A DNA stretch of 64,000 nucleotides. Origin: Schizochytrium sp. TIO01. Lineage: Eukaryota > Sar > Bigyra > Thraustochytrida > Thraustochytriidae. The DNA lies in the NCBI GenBank assembly GCA_004764695.1, contig SMSO01000025.1, positions 4,070,862-4,134,861 of the forward strand, in the 5' to 3' direction. How positions within the stretch are numbered: position 1 is the first letter of the stretch; each line of letters opens with the position of its first letter. Below the pieces are notes generated by a model that saw only the letters and a program-made list of their open reading frames with translations, was not told the DNA's origin and searched no databases. A program made the translations under genes and the position numbers. Shown piece by piece: positions 31,329-43,666 of the stretch.

Positions 31329-34270
31329 TATACAGCACAGTCTGAAATGGACAAACAAAAGCAGAGAGAGAAAGAGAGAAAGCACAGAGATCGCTCCGGG
31401 CCCGACAGATCTCCGAGCACCTCCCAGCTGGGTCTTCTCTCTCTCTCTCTCCTTAATTCCGCAATTCGCTCTTTCTTTCTTTCATCTCTCTCTCTGCAAA
31501 GCACTCTGATCTCTTTAAGAACTTACTTACTTACTTACTCACTACTGTCGATTCTCTTCAGAAAGCGGGCCCTGCTTACTTGGAGACTGGAGGCCGACCA
31601 GAACGGAGCCAAAGCGAGGCGGCTTCAAGGGGGGGGAAGAGAGGAGCGCTGGTTCTGTCGCGTATCTTTCGCCGTCCATTCGACGGATACGCTGCTTCAC
31701 TCTTGAGCTTGGCATGGCATTGGTCTGCATGATTTCCATTCCTTTTCTTCTTCTTCGAGTTCCCAGTCTTTTGTTTGTTTGTTTGTTTTTCCGCTATAAA
31801 TACACAGAGTACCATATAGTTCATTACCATATCTATTTCAGGAAAGAAAATATAAATAAATCAATGCTGTTGTTTTATCATTAAATTGTGTATCTCGAAT
31901 TAATTAATTACTTAATTAATTAATTTACTTATCATGATTTACTATTGTGGAATAAGTTTATAAACTGCTCGCAAACCGAGAAACGAAGAAGGCACCGGAC
32001 CCTCAGTGTTTTCTGTGCCTTCAACAGCGCGACAGTTCATCGTTACCAAAGTGTAACGAAACTCAGGTTGCTACCCACTTTGTATTGCAGTTTAAAGCAA
32101 TGAAAATATAACAATACCGTCCATGAAATGTGGTTTCTGCTGCTCCACACCGCTCTGCCTCGTCATCCTCGTCATCGTCCCGACCGGCTAGGAGACTCTA
32201 CGGGTTTCGGGTAAGACCCCGCAGGCTTTCTCCGTACTGGTTAACAGTACCAGTACCGCCAGAGAGCCTGCGCTGTCGCGAGGGCCTGCTTGGACTTGTA
32301 TTAAACACAGCGGAGCAGAAAGACGGGGCGAACCTCAGGAATGACTCTTTATCTCCTTTCCTTTACAAACCACGAAGAATAAGAAAGGAGCACAAAGGAT
32401 AATGCTGCTGTTTAATGTACTATACTATACTATACTATTCTATGCCATACTGTAATATGGCTGATGGAGAGCCTTTCCACTTTCTTTCAATTTGAAAACG
32501 TAGTCCCCATTGCCTCAAGAACCACAATGCTCAAGCCTTCGCAGATCTTCTATTATATGGCCAATCTCGCAGATACCATCATTCACTTCCCGGCACCTCC
32601 TGAAGAGAGGGAACTTATCTCCAACTCGACGACCACTTATGATCCATAACCATCTACTCACGCGCAAAGGATAAGCGGCGTGAAGAAGTGCTCTTGTTGG
32701 CCACAAGTGAGACAGAACAAGGCCGCCTTCAGGTGGGTGTGTACCTGCCTCAAAGCCGCCCAATCGCCGAAGAGCGCGATCCTGAGACGGCCGAAGCTCG
32801 TTTATGAGGCCTTCTCTTAGTATTTCTGACCGATTTCCGACTGATTGGTTGATTGATTGTATCTGTCGATGGTATTTCAAGTTCTCAAAAAACTCACAAA
32901 CTCACAAACAAACAAATAAATTGATCGATTAATTAATCAACTCACATTGAAGAGAAGCGACTTCAAAGAAGTTCAACTCTATGAAAGCAGAAGAGAATGT
33001 GAGCTTGACTTTCCTATTATTAATTCCTCGAAGGCCATTCTGGAGAACCTCGATATCGCTGTCCGATACATATACTCTACGAGTGGGTGAGGTACGTGTC
33101 GCTTACAACATTCAAAACACTGAAGGTCAGATCACTTGTTCTCATGGTTTGATTTCAAAGCGTATCGTTTTAATCTGTTGCTTTGGAATGAGACTGCGAA
33201 TTAGAAAGAAGAGTGTGTTTGAGGAAGGTTCTCATGATCGCGAGCAGACACTTGGAAGGGCGCGAGCAGAGCGATGTAATCCTACGGTTCCTACTATCTG
33301 CCAATAGGAGTGGACTTGGGATGTGATCTTGTTTAAAAGCTATTTTTAAGTTATTTTATTTTTAATTACAAAATATATATATAATTAAAACATAGAAGTT
33401 TTGCATTCTGTTTAAATAAAGAGTAAATGAACTGCTTCGCTCTTCAATCAAATGGTCGATTTGCCTCCTTTCTTTTCCACAGCATAACTCGAAAGCAGCG
33501 GAGATCGAAGACAAATGAATAGAACTGCGCTCCTCCAACGGGGAAATGGATGCGAAATGGCGGACTAAGAGATCCATTGCACAAGTTCATTCGTACATAC
33601 ATATCATCCGCAAAGAAATCGCAGCGATGGCGGGCGAATGGGTAAAATAGCTTACGCACTAAAGGGCGAATTGAGCCCAGAATTGAAGAAGGAAGCGGCA
33701 TGACTGAAGGAAGTGAGGCTTTCTCCCTATTCCCACTCATGCTTTTCCATGAAATATATTACATGTCTTCTATGAGCATACGTTTTAAAGTTGAAAGGCA
33801 ACTTGCGAATTGTTATTATTACTGCAAACCAAAGAATCGCTGTTATTATTTTCTTTATTATTTCTTTATTTCTTTATTTCTTCAATGATTTTATTTATTT
33901 TATTTTACTCTACTTTATTTAGAAACACACAGAGAGAGAGGAGACGAGGGAAGTAATGACGCGCTCCGCCATTTCTCGCAGTAGGAAGTCTCTATCCACT
34001 TTGTTAGCACCTAAACAGAAAAGGGAAAAGGGGAAAGCACATTTCAAACAGAGAGAGGAAGAAAGGGCGCAAGAAAGAGGGGGCAGAGTAGGCAGGCCCA
34101 ATTTAAGGTGGAGATTTAAGGTGGCGATCGACTCATCGATTGATTTTGCCTCCTTGAGCGAAAGAAGCTGCCAATAGCTAAGAAGAGACTGCCTTACCGC
34201 TCAGGACCTCCTCAGTACGACTCGCTTATGTGCCGCAAGAGGCGGATTGAGGGTGTTTACGGGTGGCTGT

Positions 34271-34332
34271 GATTGATCGATTGATTAATCGATTGAATGA
34301 TTAATTGATTGATTGATTGATTGATTGATTGA
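34271..34332. repeat. GATT tetranucleotide repeat
   Basis: Imperfect, then perfect, gatt repeats over about 60 bp in the spacer between the glutamate synthase genes. Confidence 0.85.
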
Positions 34333-35018
34333 GGTTACTTTTGCTGGGGAAAGTATGAAAGCCTAAATTGAGGAAAGGTAATCTAGGGCGTGTGCATAGT
34401 TAAGGGACCCGAGCATGGGGGTGGTGCGGATAAGGCGGAAAGTGGTACTCGCAGAGTTTTTGATAATGCCCCAAATCACTGGCATAACTAACTGATATGT
34501 AGCGGAATGGTTTTAGTTCATTCATTTCAAGGTATTCTTCTTCTGCTGCTGCTCCTTCTTCATCCGAGTGTGCGGGAATTAGATGAGTTGGCGTCATTAA
34601 GAACTGCGGTTCGACGTTCGAGGCTTTCTTTGTTCGAATTGAAGTTGCTCCGTCCGACTCTGCGAGTTAAGGTTCGCGAGGATTTCAAGATGCTTTTCTT
34701 TTCTGAAAAGTAAGTAGGTACGTACTTAGGCACTGCTAGGAAGAGTAAGGACCGGTTCTTCCTTAGATGGAAAGACTAAGCCAGGTGCCTTTTTGAGAGC
34801 GTATTAGAGAACGGTGCAGTCAACTATGTGAAATACAGCAAATCAATTCGCATTCGATTTCTCATGATGATCGACGTGACAGATAATCACGTTGAAGAAT
34901 GGGAACGGGAGACTGAGTAACGCATGGTACCTACCTACCTATTTATTGGTTTTGCGACCAACTTTCCAAAGGCCTTGCGACCTGTATAATCAACACCGCA
35001 GCTTTTATGTTGGTTCTC

Positions 35019-35019
35019 G

Positions 35020-35069
<50 letters not shown>
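35019..35069. repeat. (GTT)17 trinucleotide repeat
   Basis: Seventeen uninterrupted GTT triplets. One frame gives a false poly-Cys protein and nothing around it is coding, so it is treated as a non-coding microsatellite. Confidence 0.9.
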
Positions 35070-36258
35070 ATGAGTGTTGGAAGAATGCTTCCAAAGAGGA
35101 TCAGGTTGGTATCACGAAAAGGCTGAAAGCTTCATGTTCACGGCATGACAAGTACCTAGTTTCTGGTAATAATACTATTCACGAACTCTACAAGCACGCT
35201 AGCACAAAGACATCACATCGCATGCGAAGAGGGACGAAGTGAGTGCAATGGTCATTTGTGAAGCTGGACTTGGAAGAATAAGGGGCACAACTGACTCAAA
35301 CTAAAGTCTTCTGCTGCTGCTGTTACCTACTACTGTTGAGAGACAGAGACGCATTGATCTGCCGCAAGCCAACATTTCGCATGGTTGTTCGTTTCATAAA
35401 GCCATAAGGGGGTTTCGGCGATTATCGGCATACGTTTTGATACCTGTTTAGTGAGCAAACAGTTCACTTGATCATAAATAACGCAGACGCTTTTAAAAAG
35501 AAGTGAAAAGAGATACATCTAAAATTATAGCGAGAGATGGAAATTGCTGGAATGGTCTCGACCGACGACTATAACGTATTAGTACGAAATCTAAATCAGA
35601 TTACCACTTCAGATTCACAAATTTGCACTAGCATTTTCTTTTAAATGTTTTAATTGAAGTAAATCTGCACAGAAATCAGCTGCGTCCATATGAAGAAGCA
35701 AATCTTATCTTACTCTTGTCCTGAGGAAAGCGGATAAGAACCCACGTTATAAATTCTTAAGGAGTTTTTCACCCTTGTGTGGTGTCTATTCTAATCTTCG
35801 ATGTGCGAGAAACAACGAAGAAGCACGGCCATGAACAAGACAAGCCTGGGAGGCTTGGTAGTGATAGCAAGTGAGTTGTTTTCTATCTTGAGCAGGCCGG
35901 TAGTGAAATATCGAACCGATGTGATTCGACGCAAGCGAGAAGACGAAATGTGATAAATTGAAATGATAACTTCAAATAAAGCATAGGGAGAAGACATGAC
36001 AGTTGAAGCACGTGTGGTGTCACGTATGACTGATGAACACACATTGCTCACATATAATGATTTAAAAAGAAAAGTTGGCGGTTAATTAGCGCTTTCATCC
36101 CGTTTCAACAAGATAGTAACACGCTGATGAGCCAATCGAGTTCGACTGCAGCAGCAGCAAACAAGATGAAAGTCCCACTCCCTCGTCGATACATTTTGTA
36201 TCTTGGAAAGAGAGTGAAAAAATTCGAAGGCCAACTTATTGTAGAAAAGTTGACACAC

Positions 36259-37591
36259 TTAGAGATCCTCAATATCAACAACAGAGCCTTCAGAACCCTT
36301 CGACTCCTCAAGTTGCTGTTTGTTCTGCTGCGGAATAACAGGCGCGTTAGCACCAGTCATTACCGGCCGCAAGTGCTTAGACGCACGCTCAACCGAAGGC
36401 ATAGGCTCGCTTGTAGGCTCCTCTGTCGGGAACCAAGGCGGAAGACGGAAGCCAGACTCGTTGCGCTTGGCCTCAATAACACGGCGCAAGTCGCTCGGGT
36501 AAGCCTTGAAGAAGTTGCGCTGCTCTGTTGCCCAGTTAGACAAAATGCGGTCTGCAACAGTGGAGCCAGTGTGGTGGAAATGAAGACGAAGGTCGTTGTG
36601 AAGTGTACGGAGATCTGCCGTATTGAGTTGAGTCAAAGAAACGAGCTCCGGGTTGACGCGCTGCTCAATTGCACCAGATGGGCTGTAAAAGTACGCGATA
36701 CCACCACTCATACCAGCACATGCATTGCGACCAACATCACCAAGAATAGTTACACGACCACCAGTCATGTACTCGAGGCAGTGATCACCAGCACCCTCCG
36801 CCACAACAATGGCGCCAGAGTTACGCACACAGAAACGTTCGCCGGCTGTACCGCGGACAAATCCGCGACCACGAGTAGCACCAAAGAAGCACGTGTTACC
36901 CACAATTACCTGTTCCTCGGCCTTAGCACGAGCCAAGAATGCCGAAGGCGGGCGCACGACCAAATGACCTCCCGAGAGACCCTTGCCAAAAAAGTCATTG
37001 GCATCACCAACAACCTCGATCAGCACACCGGGAGCCAAGAAAGCGCCTGCACTCTGACCTGCGGAGCCAGTCAGCACAATGCGAATTGTACCTTCGGGGA
37101 GACCATCAATACCGAAGCGACGAGATACCTCAAAGGAAAGCATAGTACCCACAGTACGGTTGATGTTGAAAACCTCAAGAGCAATTTGCACCGGGCGCAT
37201 CTTCTCGAGGGCAGGGCGAGCCTGGCGAATGATCTCCACATCAAGTGCCTTCTCCAAGTTGTGGTCCTGGGAAATGGTCTTCGTCATGAGGACTGGCTCG
37301 TCCGGAGCAACAAGGGAAAGAGGAGAGTTGCGAGCAATATCAGCAGCCGGAATAAGGATCTTGCTAAGGTCCATAAGCTGAGTCTTGTCGGAACGGGCGA
37401 TCACCTCAGGGTCAGCCTCAAGCATATCCGCACGGCCAATCATCTCAGCCACTGTGCGAACACCCATCTTCGCCATGTAGGTTCTTACCTCCTCAGCCAC
37501 CATGAACAAGAAGTTGATCACGTACTCCGGTTTGCCGAAAAACTTCTTGCGTAAAACGGGGTCCTGAGTTGCAATACCCACAGGGCAAGTA

Positions 37592-37624
<33 letters not shown>

Positions 37625-40600
37625 AAGGCGATGAGTGGGGCAGTGGCGAAAGCAACTTCCTCCGCACCAAGCAAGAACGCGATTGCCACGTCACGACCAG
37701 TCTTCATTTGACCATCAGTTTGCAAGGTAACACGAGACCGCAGGTTGTTCAACACCAAACTCTGATGCGTCTCAGCGATACCAAGCTCCCACGGAAGACC
37801 GGCGTGCTTAATACCAGTCCAAGCAGCAGCACCAGTGCCGCCATCACCGCCACTGACGACAATGTGGTCTGCCTTAGCCTTGGCCACACCAGCAGCAATG
37901 ACACCGACACCCACCTCGGACACGAGCTTGACAGAAATACGAGCACGCGGGTTCGAGTTTTTGAGATCGTGGATCAACTGTGCCAGATCCTCGATCGAGT
38001 AGATGTCGTGGTGGGGCGGCGGAGAGATGAGGCCAACACCCTCCGTGGAGTTACGGATTACAGCAATCTGGCCGAACACCTTCTTGCCAGGAAGCTCACC
38101 ACCTTCACCAGGCTTGGCACCCTGAGCCATCTTAATCTGAATCTCATCAGCATTGGCAAGGTATAGCGAAGTCACACCAAAACGGCCCGAGGCAACTTGC
38201 TTGATGGAACTACGCTTGCTTTCGCCATTAGGTCCAAGCCAAGTGAAACGTTCGGGATCCTCTCCACCTTCACCAGTGTTAGACTTGCCGCCGAGAAAGT
38301 TCATAGCCACAGCGAGGGCTTCGTGGGCTTCTTTAGAAATGGAGCCAAGACTCATGGCACCGGTTACGAAGCGCTTGACAATCTCAGACACGGGCTCAAC
38401 CTCCTCGAGAGGGATACCACCCGCGGGGTCCTCACGGAAGCGCAAGAGACCACGTAGAGTGCACTTTGCGGCCTGGTTGTTGGCATGCTTGGCGTAAGCA
38501 AAGTATTCCTCACGGTTGCGGTTACGTCCTGTGGCTTGAATACCTACGATGGTTTGCACATCGTTGTAGTGCTCCTCGCCACCGCTGCGAAAGTGAAATT
38601 CACCAGGGTTGAAGAGCAATGTTGGACTCGGGAGAGCATCAGGTGCGGCACGAGGCCATGCAAGCGCGTGCTGGCGAGCAATGTCGCGCTCAATAACATC
38701 GAGAGTAATACCACCGACACGAGAAGCTGTGCCACGGAAGCAGCGCTCGATGAGTTCTTCACCAATGCCTACAGCCTCAAAAATCTGAGCACTCTTGTAA
38801 GACTGGACCGTGGCAATACCAATCTTACCCAGAACCTTGCGGATGCCCTTGGAAAGGGCAACAATGTAGCGCTTCACAACGTCATCCATGCTACTGGCCT
38901 CGGAGACCTTGCCGTGGCGCCAGAGGTGGCCGAGTGCCTCGTATGCCATGTACGGGTAGATGGCATCGGCACCAAAGCCAATCAAGCAGCAAAAATGGTG
39001 TACCTCACGGCAGTCACCACCCTCGATCACAAGTGCAACGTTGGTACGCTCCTTAGTGCGCAAAAGGTGCTGGTGAATTGCTCCCAAGGCGATGAGACTT
39101 GGGATAGGAATTACATCAGGGCCAGCAGCGCGGTCTGTGATGAAGAGACAGGTGGCATGCTTGAGACGAATGGCCTCAGAAGCCTCCTTACAGATGCGCA
39201 CAAGAGCAGCATCGAGCGCACCGGGAGCCTGGCCGCTCTCGTAAGTGGCGTTGATGACAACCGTCTTCCAGTTGTTACGGCGAAGACGAAGCATGCATTC
39301 GGCCTCACGAGGACCAAGGATCGGGTTCTTGACCAAGAGGCGGCTGGCCTGGGTGGGCGTTACCTCAAGAATGTTTCCCATAGGGCCCACAGGGCACTCC
39401 ATGGCCATAACACATTCCTCACGGATAGAGTCCATGGGAGGGTTGGTCACCTGAGCAAAGAGCTGCTTAAAGTAGTCAAAGATAGAGCGCGATTTGTTAC
39501 TGAGACAGGCGAGCGGTGTATCCACACCCATAGAGCCGAGAGCTTCCTTCTTGGTCTTGACCATCGGTGGTAAGAGCATTGTGAGGGTCTCCACGCTGTA
39601 GCCAAACATGTTGAGCATGTTGTTGAGCTGTGACTCTGGAGATTCTGTAGACTCTTCTTCAAGCTGCACATCGTGGCGCGGAGCAAATGCGCGACGCGGG
39701 TACTGTACCGCGAGCTCATCAAGACGGAGCATATTCTCGCGAACCCACTTGGTGTATGGTTTTGCTGTTGCGACCTGGTGTTTGAGCTCAACGTCGCCAA
39801 CGATGCCTTCACGAGCAAAGTCTACAAGAAACATCTTACCAGGCTGAAGTCGGCCCTTGATGAGAACAGACTCCTCCGGGATGTGCGGGATCACGCCAAC
39901 CTCACTAGCTGCCACGACGACATCTTCTGTGACGTAGTAGCGGTGAGGACGGAGACCGTTACGGTCGAGTACGCAGCCAAGAAATCGGCCGTCTGCAAAG
40001 GCGATCATGGCGGGACCGTCCCAAGGTTCCATGAGGCACGAGTTGAACTCGTAGAAACCGCGCTTCTCCTCGGTAAGGTCTGGGTTGCTCTGCCAGGCCT
40101 CTGGCAACATCATCATGACGGCTTCGGGAAGGCTGCGAGGCGACGCTTTACAGAGGAGCTCCAGGCAGGCATCAAAGTTGCCACTGTCACTGTAGTCTTC
40201 AGAGCAGACTGGCTTGAGAAGGTCTGAGTCGTCTGCGGTGCGAAGGAGCGGTGAAACCATTTGACCTTCGCGGGCAAACATCATGTTCTTGTTGCCACGA
40301 AGCGTATTGATTTCACCATTGTGGCAGATGACGCGGTTCGGGTGAGCGCGATCCCAACTGGGAAAGGTGTTTGTGGAGAAACGTGAGTGCACCAGAGCAA
40401 AGTGGCTACCAAGATCACGATTCTGGAGATCTTTGTAGTACTCACGAACCTGCGAGGAGGTGAGCTGGCCCTTGTATACGATGGTAGCAGAAGAAAGCGA
40501 GCAGATGTACACGACATCGTGCTCGGAGGCTTGCAAGGCCTCGCGACGCACGCTCTGACACACGACGAAGAGCATGAGGTCGAACTGTTTCTGGTCCCAG

Positions 40601-41115
40601 CCTGCGGTGTTCTGTACAAAGAGCTGTTCAACCCATGGCTCGGTCTTGAGAGCGCTGCGGCCAATGGTGGAGTTGTCCACGGGGGCCTTGCGCCAGCCGA
40701 TGAGCTTGATGCCGCGACTCGCGAGGTGCTTCTCTACAATAGACTTGTACTTGTTGCGGAGCTCCTCCTCGTGCGAGAAGAAGATGTTGCCTACCGCAAA
40801 CTCGCCGACCTTGGGCAAGCTCACGCCGAACTCTTCCTTGGCTACCTTGTGGAAAAATGTCTTGGGCATGCCAATCATGATACCAGCACCATCTCCGCTG
40901 TTCTCTTCACAGCCACAGCCACCGCGATGGTCCATGTTGGTGAGCATGACAAGCGCATCCTGCACGAGCGTACTGCTCTGCTTGGACTTAAAGTTCGCGA
41001 TGAAACCCACACCACAGGCATCGCGCTCTTGGTCGCTCTTGTACAAGCCGGTATCTGAGGGCATCGCGCTAAATCCGCGGAAGCGCTCCGCCTCAGCATT
41101 GAATTTGGACTCCAT
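36259..41115 (-). CDS. gltB: Glutamate synthase large (alpha) subunit, GltB
   Basis: A 1618-residue FMN and 3Fe-4S enzyme that hydrolyses glutamine, channels the ammonia, and reductively aminates 2-oxoglutarate to glutamate. A short propeptide ends before C34 (ERDACGVGF), the N-terminal nucleophile of the class II amidotransferase domain, which runs to about 430 (HRGGCGCEEN and SRFSTNTFPSW are typical). A central domain follows to about 780. The FMN synthase domain at about 830-1240 contains the 3Fe-4S cysteines C1166, C1172 and C1177 (CIMMRKCHLNTC). The C-terminal beta-helix (GXGXG domain) occupies about 1300-1550 with GGRVTILGDVGRNACAGMSGG. It lacks a fused GltD part, so it needs either the neighbouring GltD or ferredoxin. 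Most non-plastid eukaryotic NAD(P)H enzymes are fused. Length is slightly above the bacterial 1500, from an N-terminal and C-terminal extension. ATG start, no intron. Confidence 0.96.
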
Positions 41116-41238
41116 TTTGGATTGTCAACCAGCCAAGGATATCGTGGTTCCGCTTTAAATTCTGCTTTCCTCGACCGCGATGATTTCCTCCCGCGGTGAT
41201 CTCTTTGTGATGTTCCTTCTTAGAATTAGATTAGACAC

Positions 41239-41257
41239 AGAGAGAGAGAGAGAGAGA
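41239..41257. promoter_or_regulatory. AG dinucleotide run upstream of GltB
   Basis: Nine to ten AG repeats about 124-142 bp before the GltB ATG, within a GC-rich stretch. GA-rich runs at this distance act as promoter elements in some eukaryotes; here that role is inferred from position only. Confidence 0.3.
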
Positions 41258-41439
41258 CCTCGACACCGCCGAGGACGAGCGAGACTCGCGAGTTCTCGCA
41301 CTCGAGGCAAGCGGGCACAGCAAGCAAACGAGCGACCCGAGGTCTGCCCGAACGAAGAGCCGCGAGCCGCGACCGATGTGCCTTGGCGGCGTTGGGTTTG
41401 CGCCTGTCTGGAATTAGGTGATTGATTCATCCCTCAGAG

Positions 41440-41455
41440 ATCAATCTATCAATCT

Positions 41456-41487
<32 letters not shown>

Positions 41488-41520
41488 CTCATTCATTCTT
41501 TCATTCTTTCATTCTTTCAA
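41440..41520. repeat. AATC then ATTCTTTC microsatellite
   Basis: Tandem aatc units (with aatct variants at the start) pass into attctttc units. Translated frames give only Ile/Asn/Gln/Ser repeats. Non-coding. Confidence 0.88.
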
Positions 41521-41669
41521 TTGCATTGCACTTCAAAACTATTCCTGAAAAGACAATCGCTTATTTCATTTCTTCCCTCTTCTTCCCTTTCCTTTCCTTT
41601 CCTTTTCTTTTCTTTTCTCCCCCATCTAAACGAATGAAATTAAAACTCGAATTTGTTATTAGTAGCTTC

Positions 41670-41706
41670 TCTTTTTTCTTTTCTTTTCCTTGAAAGAAAA
41701 GAAAAG
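41670..41706. repeat. Pyrimidine/purine inverted repeat
   Basis: ttttcttttcttttcc is followed, across a 3-4 base centre, by gaaagaaaagaaaag. The two arms are near-complementary and can fold into a hairpin of about 14 bp. Confidence 0.75.
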
Positions 41707-42234
41707 TATTTACGCGGATGGGGTTCCGCGGATACCACTATGCCCTCCTACTAATAGGCTAGGGAAATCACACATGTAGTTCCCTGCGTCGATTTGAGGA
41801 GCAAATTGTTTCTGCCTAAGAAACACCCGAATTGAGAGGACATTGCTCTTCTGATGCAAAAACCTACGAAACGAAAGCATGAAAAAAAACAAAAAACAAA
41901 AAACACTTGTTTAAATTAAAAAGAATGAAATTAAAAAGTTCTGTTATTCTCCAGTCAAAGAAAAGGCGACAACATTGCCAATTCCCTGTTGAGGAAAGGT
42001 CGAAGCTCGGGATAGATATATAATTGGTAGGGCCAAGGTCCTTTCCTCCCCGTCCTTTGACCCATTCGCAGTCAGTCAATCAATCAAATTCACTCTGGCA
42101 AAGCAGCCAATGAGTAAAATGATTACGTGCAGTCTCGCGAGGCTAGAAATAACTTGAGGTCCTTTTTGCAGAAAATAATCCCAGAAAACCCATCAACTTC
42201 GCTCCGCCCTTATTAGCGCATCAAACCGAAAAGC

Positions 42235-42376
42235 TCTTTTTCTTTTTCCTTTTCCTTTTCCTTTTCCTTTTCCTTTTCCTTTTCTTTTTCTTTTCCGTCT
42301 GCTGTTCCGGGGAGTAAAAGGGAGGAAGGAAAGGCAGAAAGGAAAGGAAAGAAAAGGAAAGGAAAGGAAAGGAAAA
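42235..42376. repeat. Large pyrimidine/purine inverted repeat
   Basis: A pyrimidine arm of ccttttcctttt units (42235-42297) is followed, after about 20 bp, by a purine arm of ggaaaggaaa units (42317-42376). Arms are imperfectly complementary. They can form a long hairpin or triplex-type structure. Confidence 0.8.
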
Positions 42377-42884
42377 CCTGAAGTAAATCAGCCCTCACGA
42401 ATTCTGACAGACACAGTTATCACTGCCTTCGCTCCTCTCTCTGTGTCTTCAGGGCACTCAAGGGTGAGAGAGAGTATCACAATGGGTAGGTAGGCGCTAG
42501 TGGCCAAACGAGAAGAAGGGCGCTATAAAGAGAGCACAGCAGAATCGGAGTGAGTGATGGAAATCGCAACAACTATTCTGGCGACCTTTTTCTTCCTTTT
42601 GATTAACAAATAAAATAAAACATAAAACATAAAACATACTTTTTTTTAAATAAAAAAAAATAAAAAATAAATAAAAATACTAACAAGAGTGACTTTTTCT
42701 TTTCTTTTCTTTTCTTTTCTACTTTTGGTATTTGTTTCATTGACATCACAGATCCTCTTTATTTTGCGCGCGAAAACAGAATTGTCGCTTTCCGCCCTTT
42801 CGGGCTTTCCCCCCTAAACCCTGTCCCCACCACTGTGACATCATCCCTCCTAAAATTATTTTATCACTTAGTGATCCTCTTGAA

Positions 42885-43360
42885 TTGTGTCCCCTTCTCC
42901 CCCAGAGGCGTCAAGCCACCCTTGATGTACCCTACCAAAGTGGCAGCGAGCAGTCCACGCGCCTCTCTGTTAAGAGGAGATCTACTCCAGTGGGGCGTGA
43001 GTGTGAAGTCCTCTGTGGTGACACATGTAGCCTGAGCCAGGGTGCTTCGTGGCTCGAGAGGGGGGTACATTGCGAGTTTATATCTTGCCCCTTGAGTGCT
43101 GTGCGCTGTGCTTTCGTTCGTTTCTCCACTTTCACGAGAGATTTCACGCCACGAGTTGCTTCTGCAATTCCTTGCGGAGTCAGGATTACATCGCCTGAGC
43201 AGAGGCATGTGGCTCAGGAAGTACACGTCAGCCCCAAGAACCTCCGCCTTGGCGATGTCGGCGTGGTGCTCGTCTTTTCTCTTCTCGCGAGCGGAGATTT
43301 TGCATGCCATGGCATTGCAATCAATCATTAGATTGCGCTGCAAATGTGGCGGCAATTATT
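42885..43360. other. GC-rich island, open on both strands, identity unknown
   Basis: About 480 bp with GC content visibly above the flanks. A 148-codon plus-strand frame and a 163-codon minus-strand frame overlap here. Neither has a recognisable domain. The plus frame starts within ccccttctcccc from a non-ATG codon. The minus frame includes ADIAKAEVLGADVYFLSHM, which looks protein-like. It may be an exon, a promoter island or an RNA gene; I could not identify SRP or RNase P RNA motifs. Confidence 0.25.
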
Positions 43361-43666
43361 GATAATTGCTGTGTTTTACTCGCTGGGAATGGATCCGGAA
43401 AGCTCACGGAGCCTGAACTTCGAATTGCGGCACACAATAAATCGAAGCGTACGTGTCAAATCGCCATGGCGAACCGAGCTCTGGAAAAGGACATGTCATT
43501 GAAGAAGAAGAAGAAGAAAAAGCTTGTAGAGCTTTTTCGGAGAATCGTGAGCAAACTCGAGCCGCAACTTCTTCTTCTCTCGCTGGAAACGAAGCAATGC
43601 GAGTCACGGCGAGTCAGTAGGTAGGTAAGCAATATTAAGCAATACTAGGGGGAGCTAGCTAACTAG

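Larger units (their letters stand above)
28847..36258. other. 7.4-kb spacer between the two glutamate synthase genes
   Basis: Contains the GltD promoter side (GC-rich from about 28950 to 29330) and then repeat-rich, AT-rich DNA. Visible elements are the G14 run at 28881-28894, purine/pyrimidine tracts near 29740-29775 and 30001-30055, a TTCATTCATTTATA minisatellite at 31206-31328, an attaattaa stretch at 31895-31925, an actat repeat at about 32418-32440, GATT repeats at 34271-34332 and (GTT)17 at 35019-35069. Reading frames in this spacer are produced by the repeats or are short. No gene is supported. Confidence 0.55.

Noticed and set aside
31033-31706. 158- and 192-codon frames rich in His, Ser, Phe, Ile
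   Set aside because: They run through the ATTC minisatellite and neighbouring tctc repeats and lack a domain.
34892-35242. Poly-Cys protein of 116 codons
   Set aside because: The Cys run is the (GTT)17 repeat read in one frame; flanks do not look coding.
27188-41115. A bacterial-style gltBD operon
   Set aside because: The genes are 7.4 kb apart with promoter-like GC-rich sequence before each; they cannot be one bacterial-type transcript.
36127-41158. Long plus-strand frames opposite GltB (for example 36127-37554, 38485-39573)
   Set aside because: They mirror the codon structure of GltB, which has full-length domain evidence on the minus strand. They show no domain of their own.
42864-43355. 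SRP RNA or RNase P RNA
   Set aside because: The GC-rich island has the right size, but conserved helix 8 or CR-I/CR-V motifs were not found on either strand.
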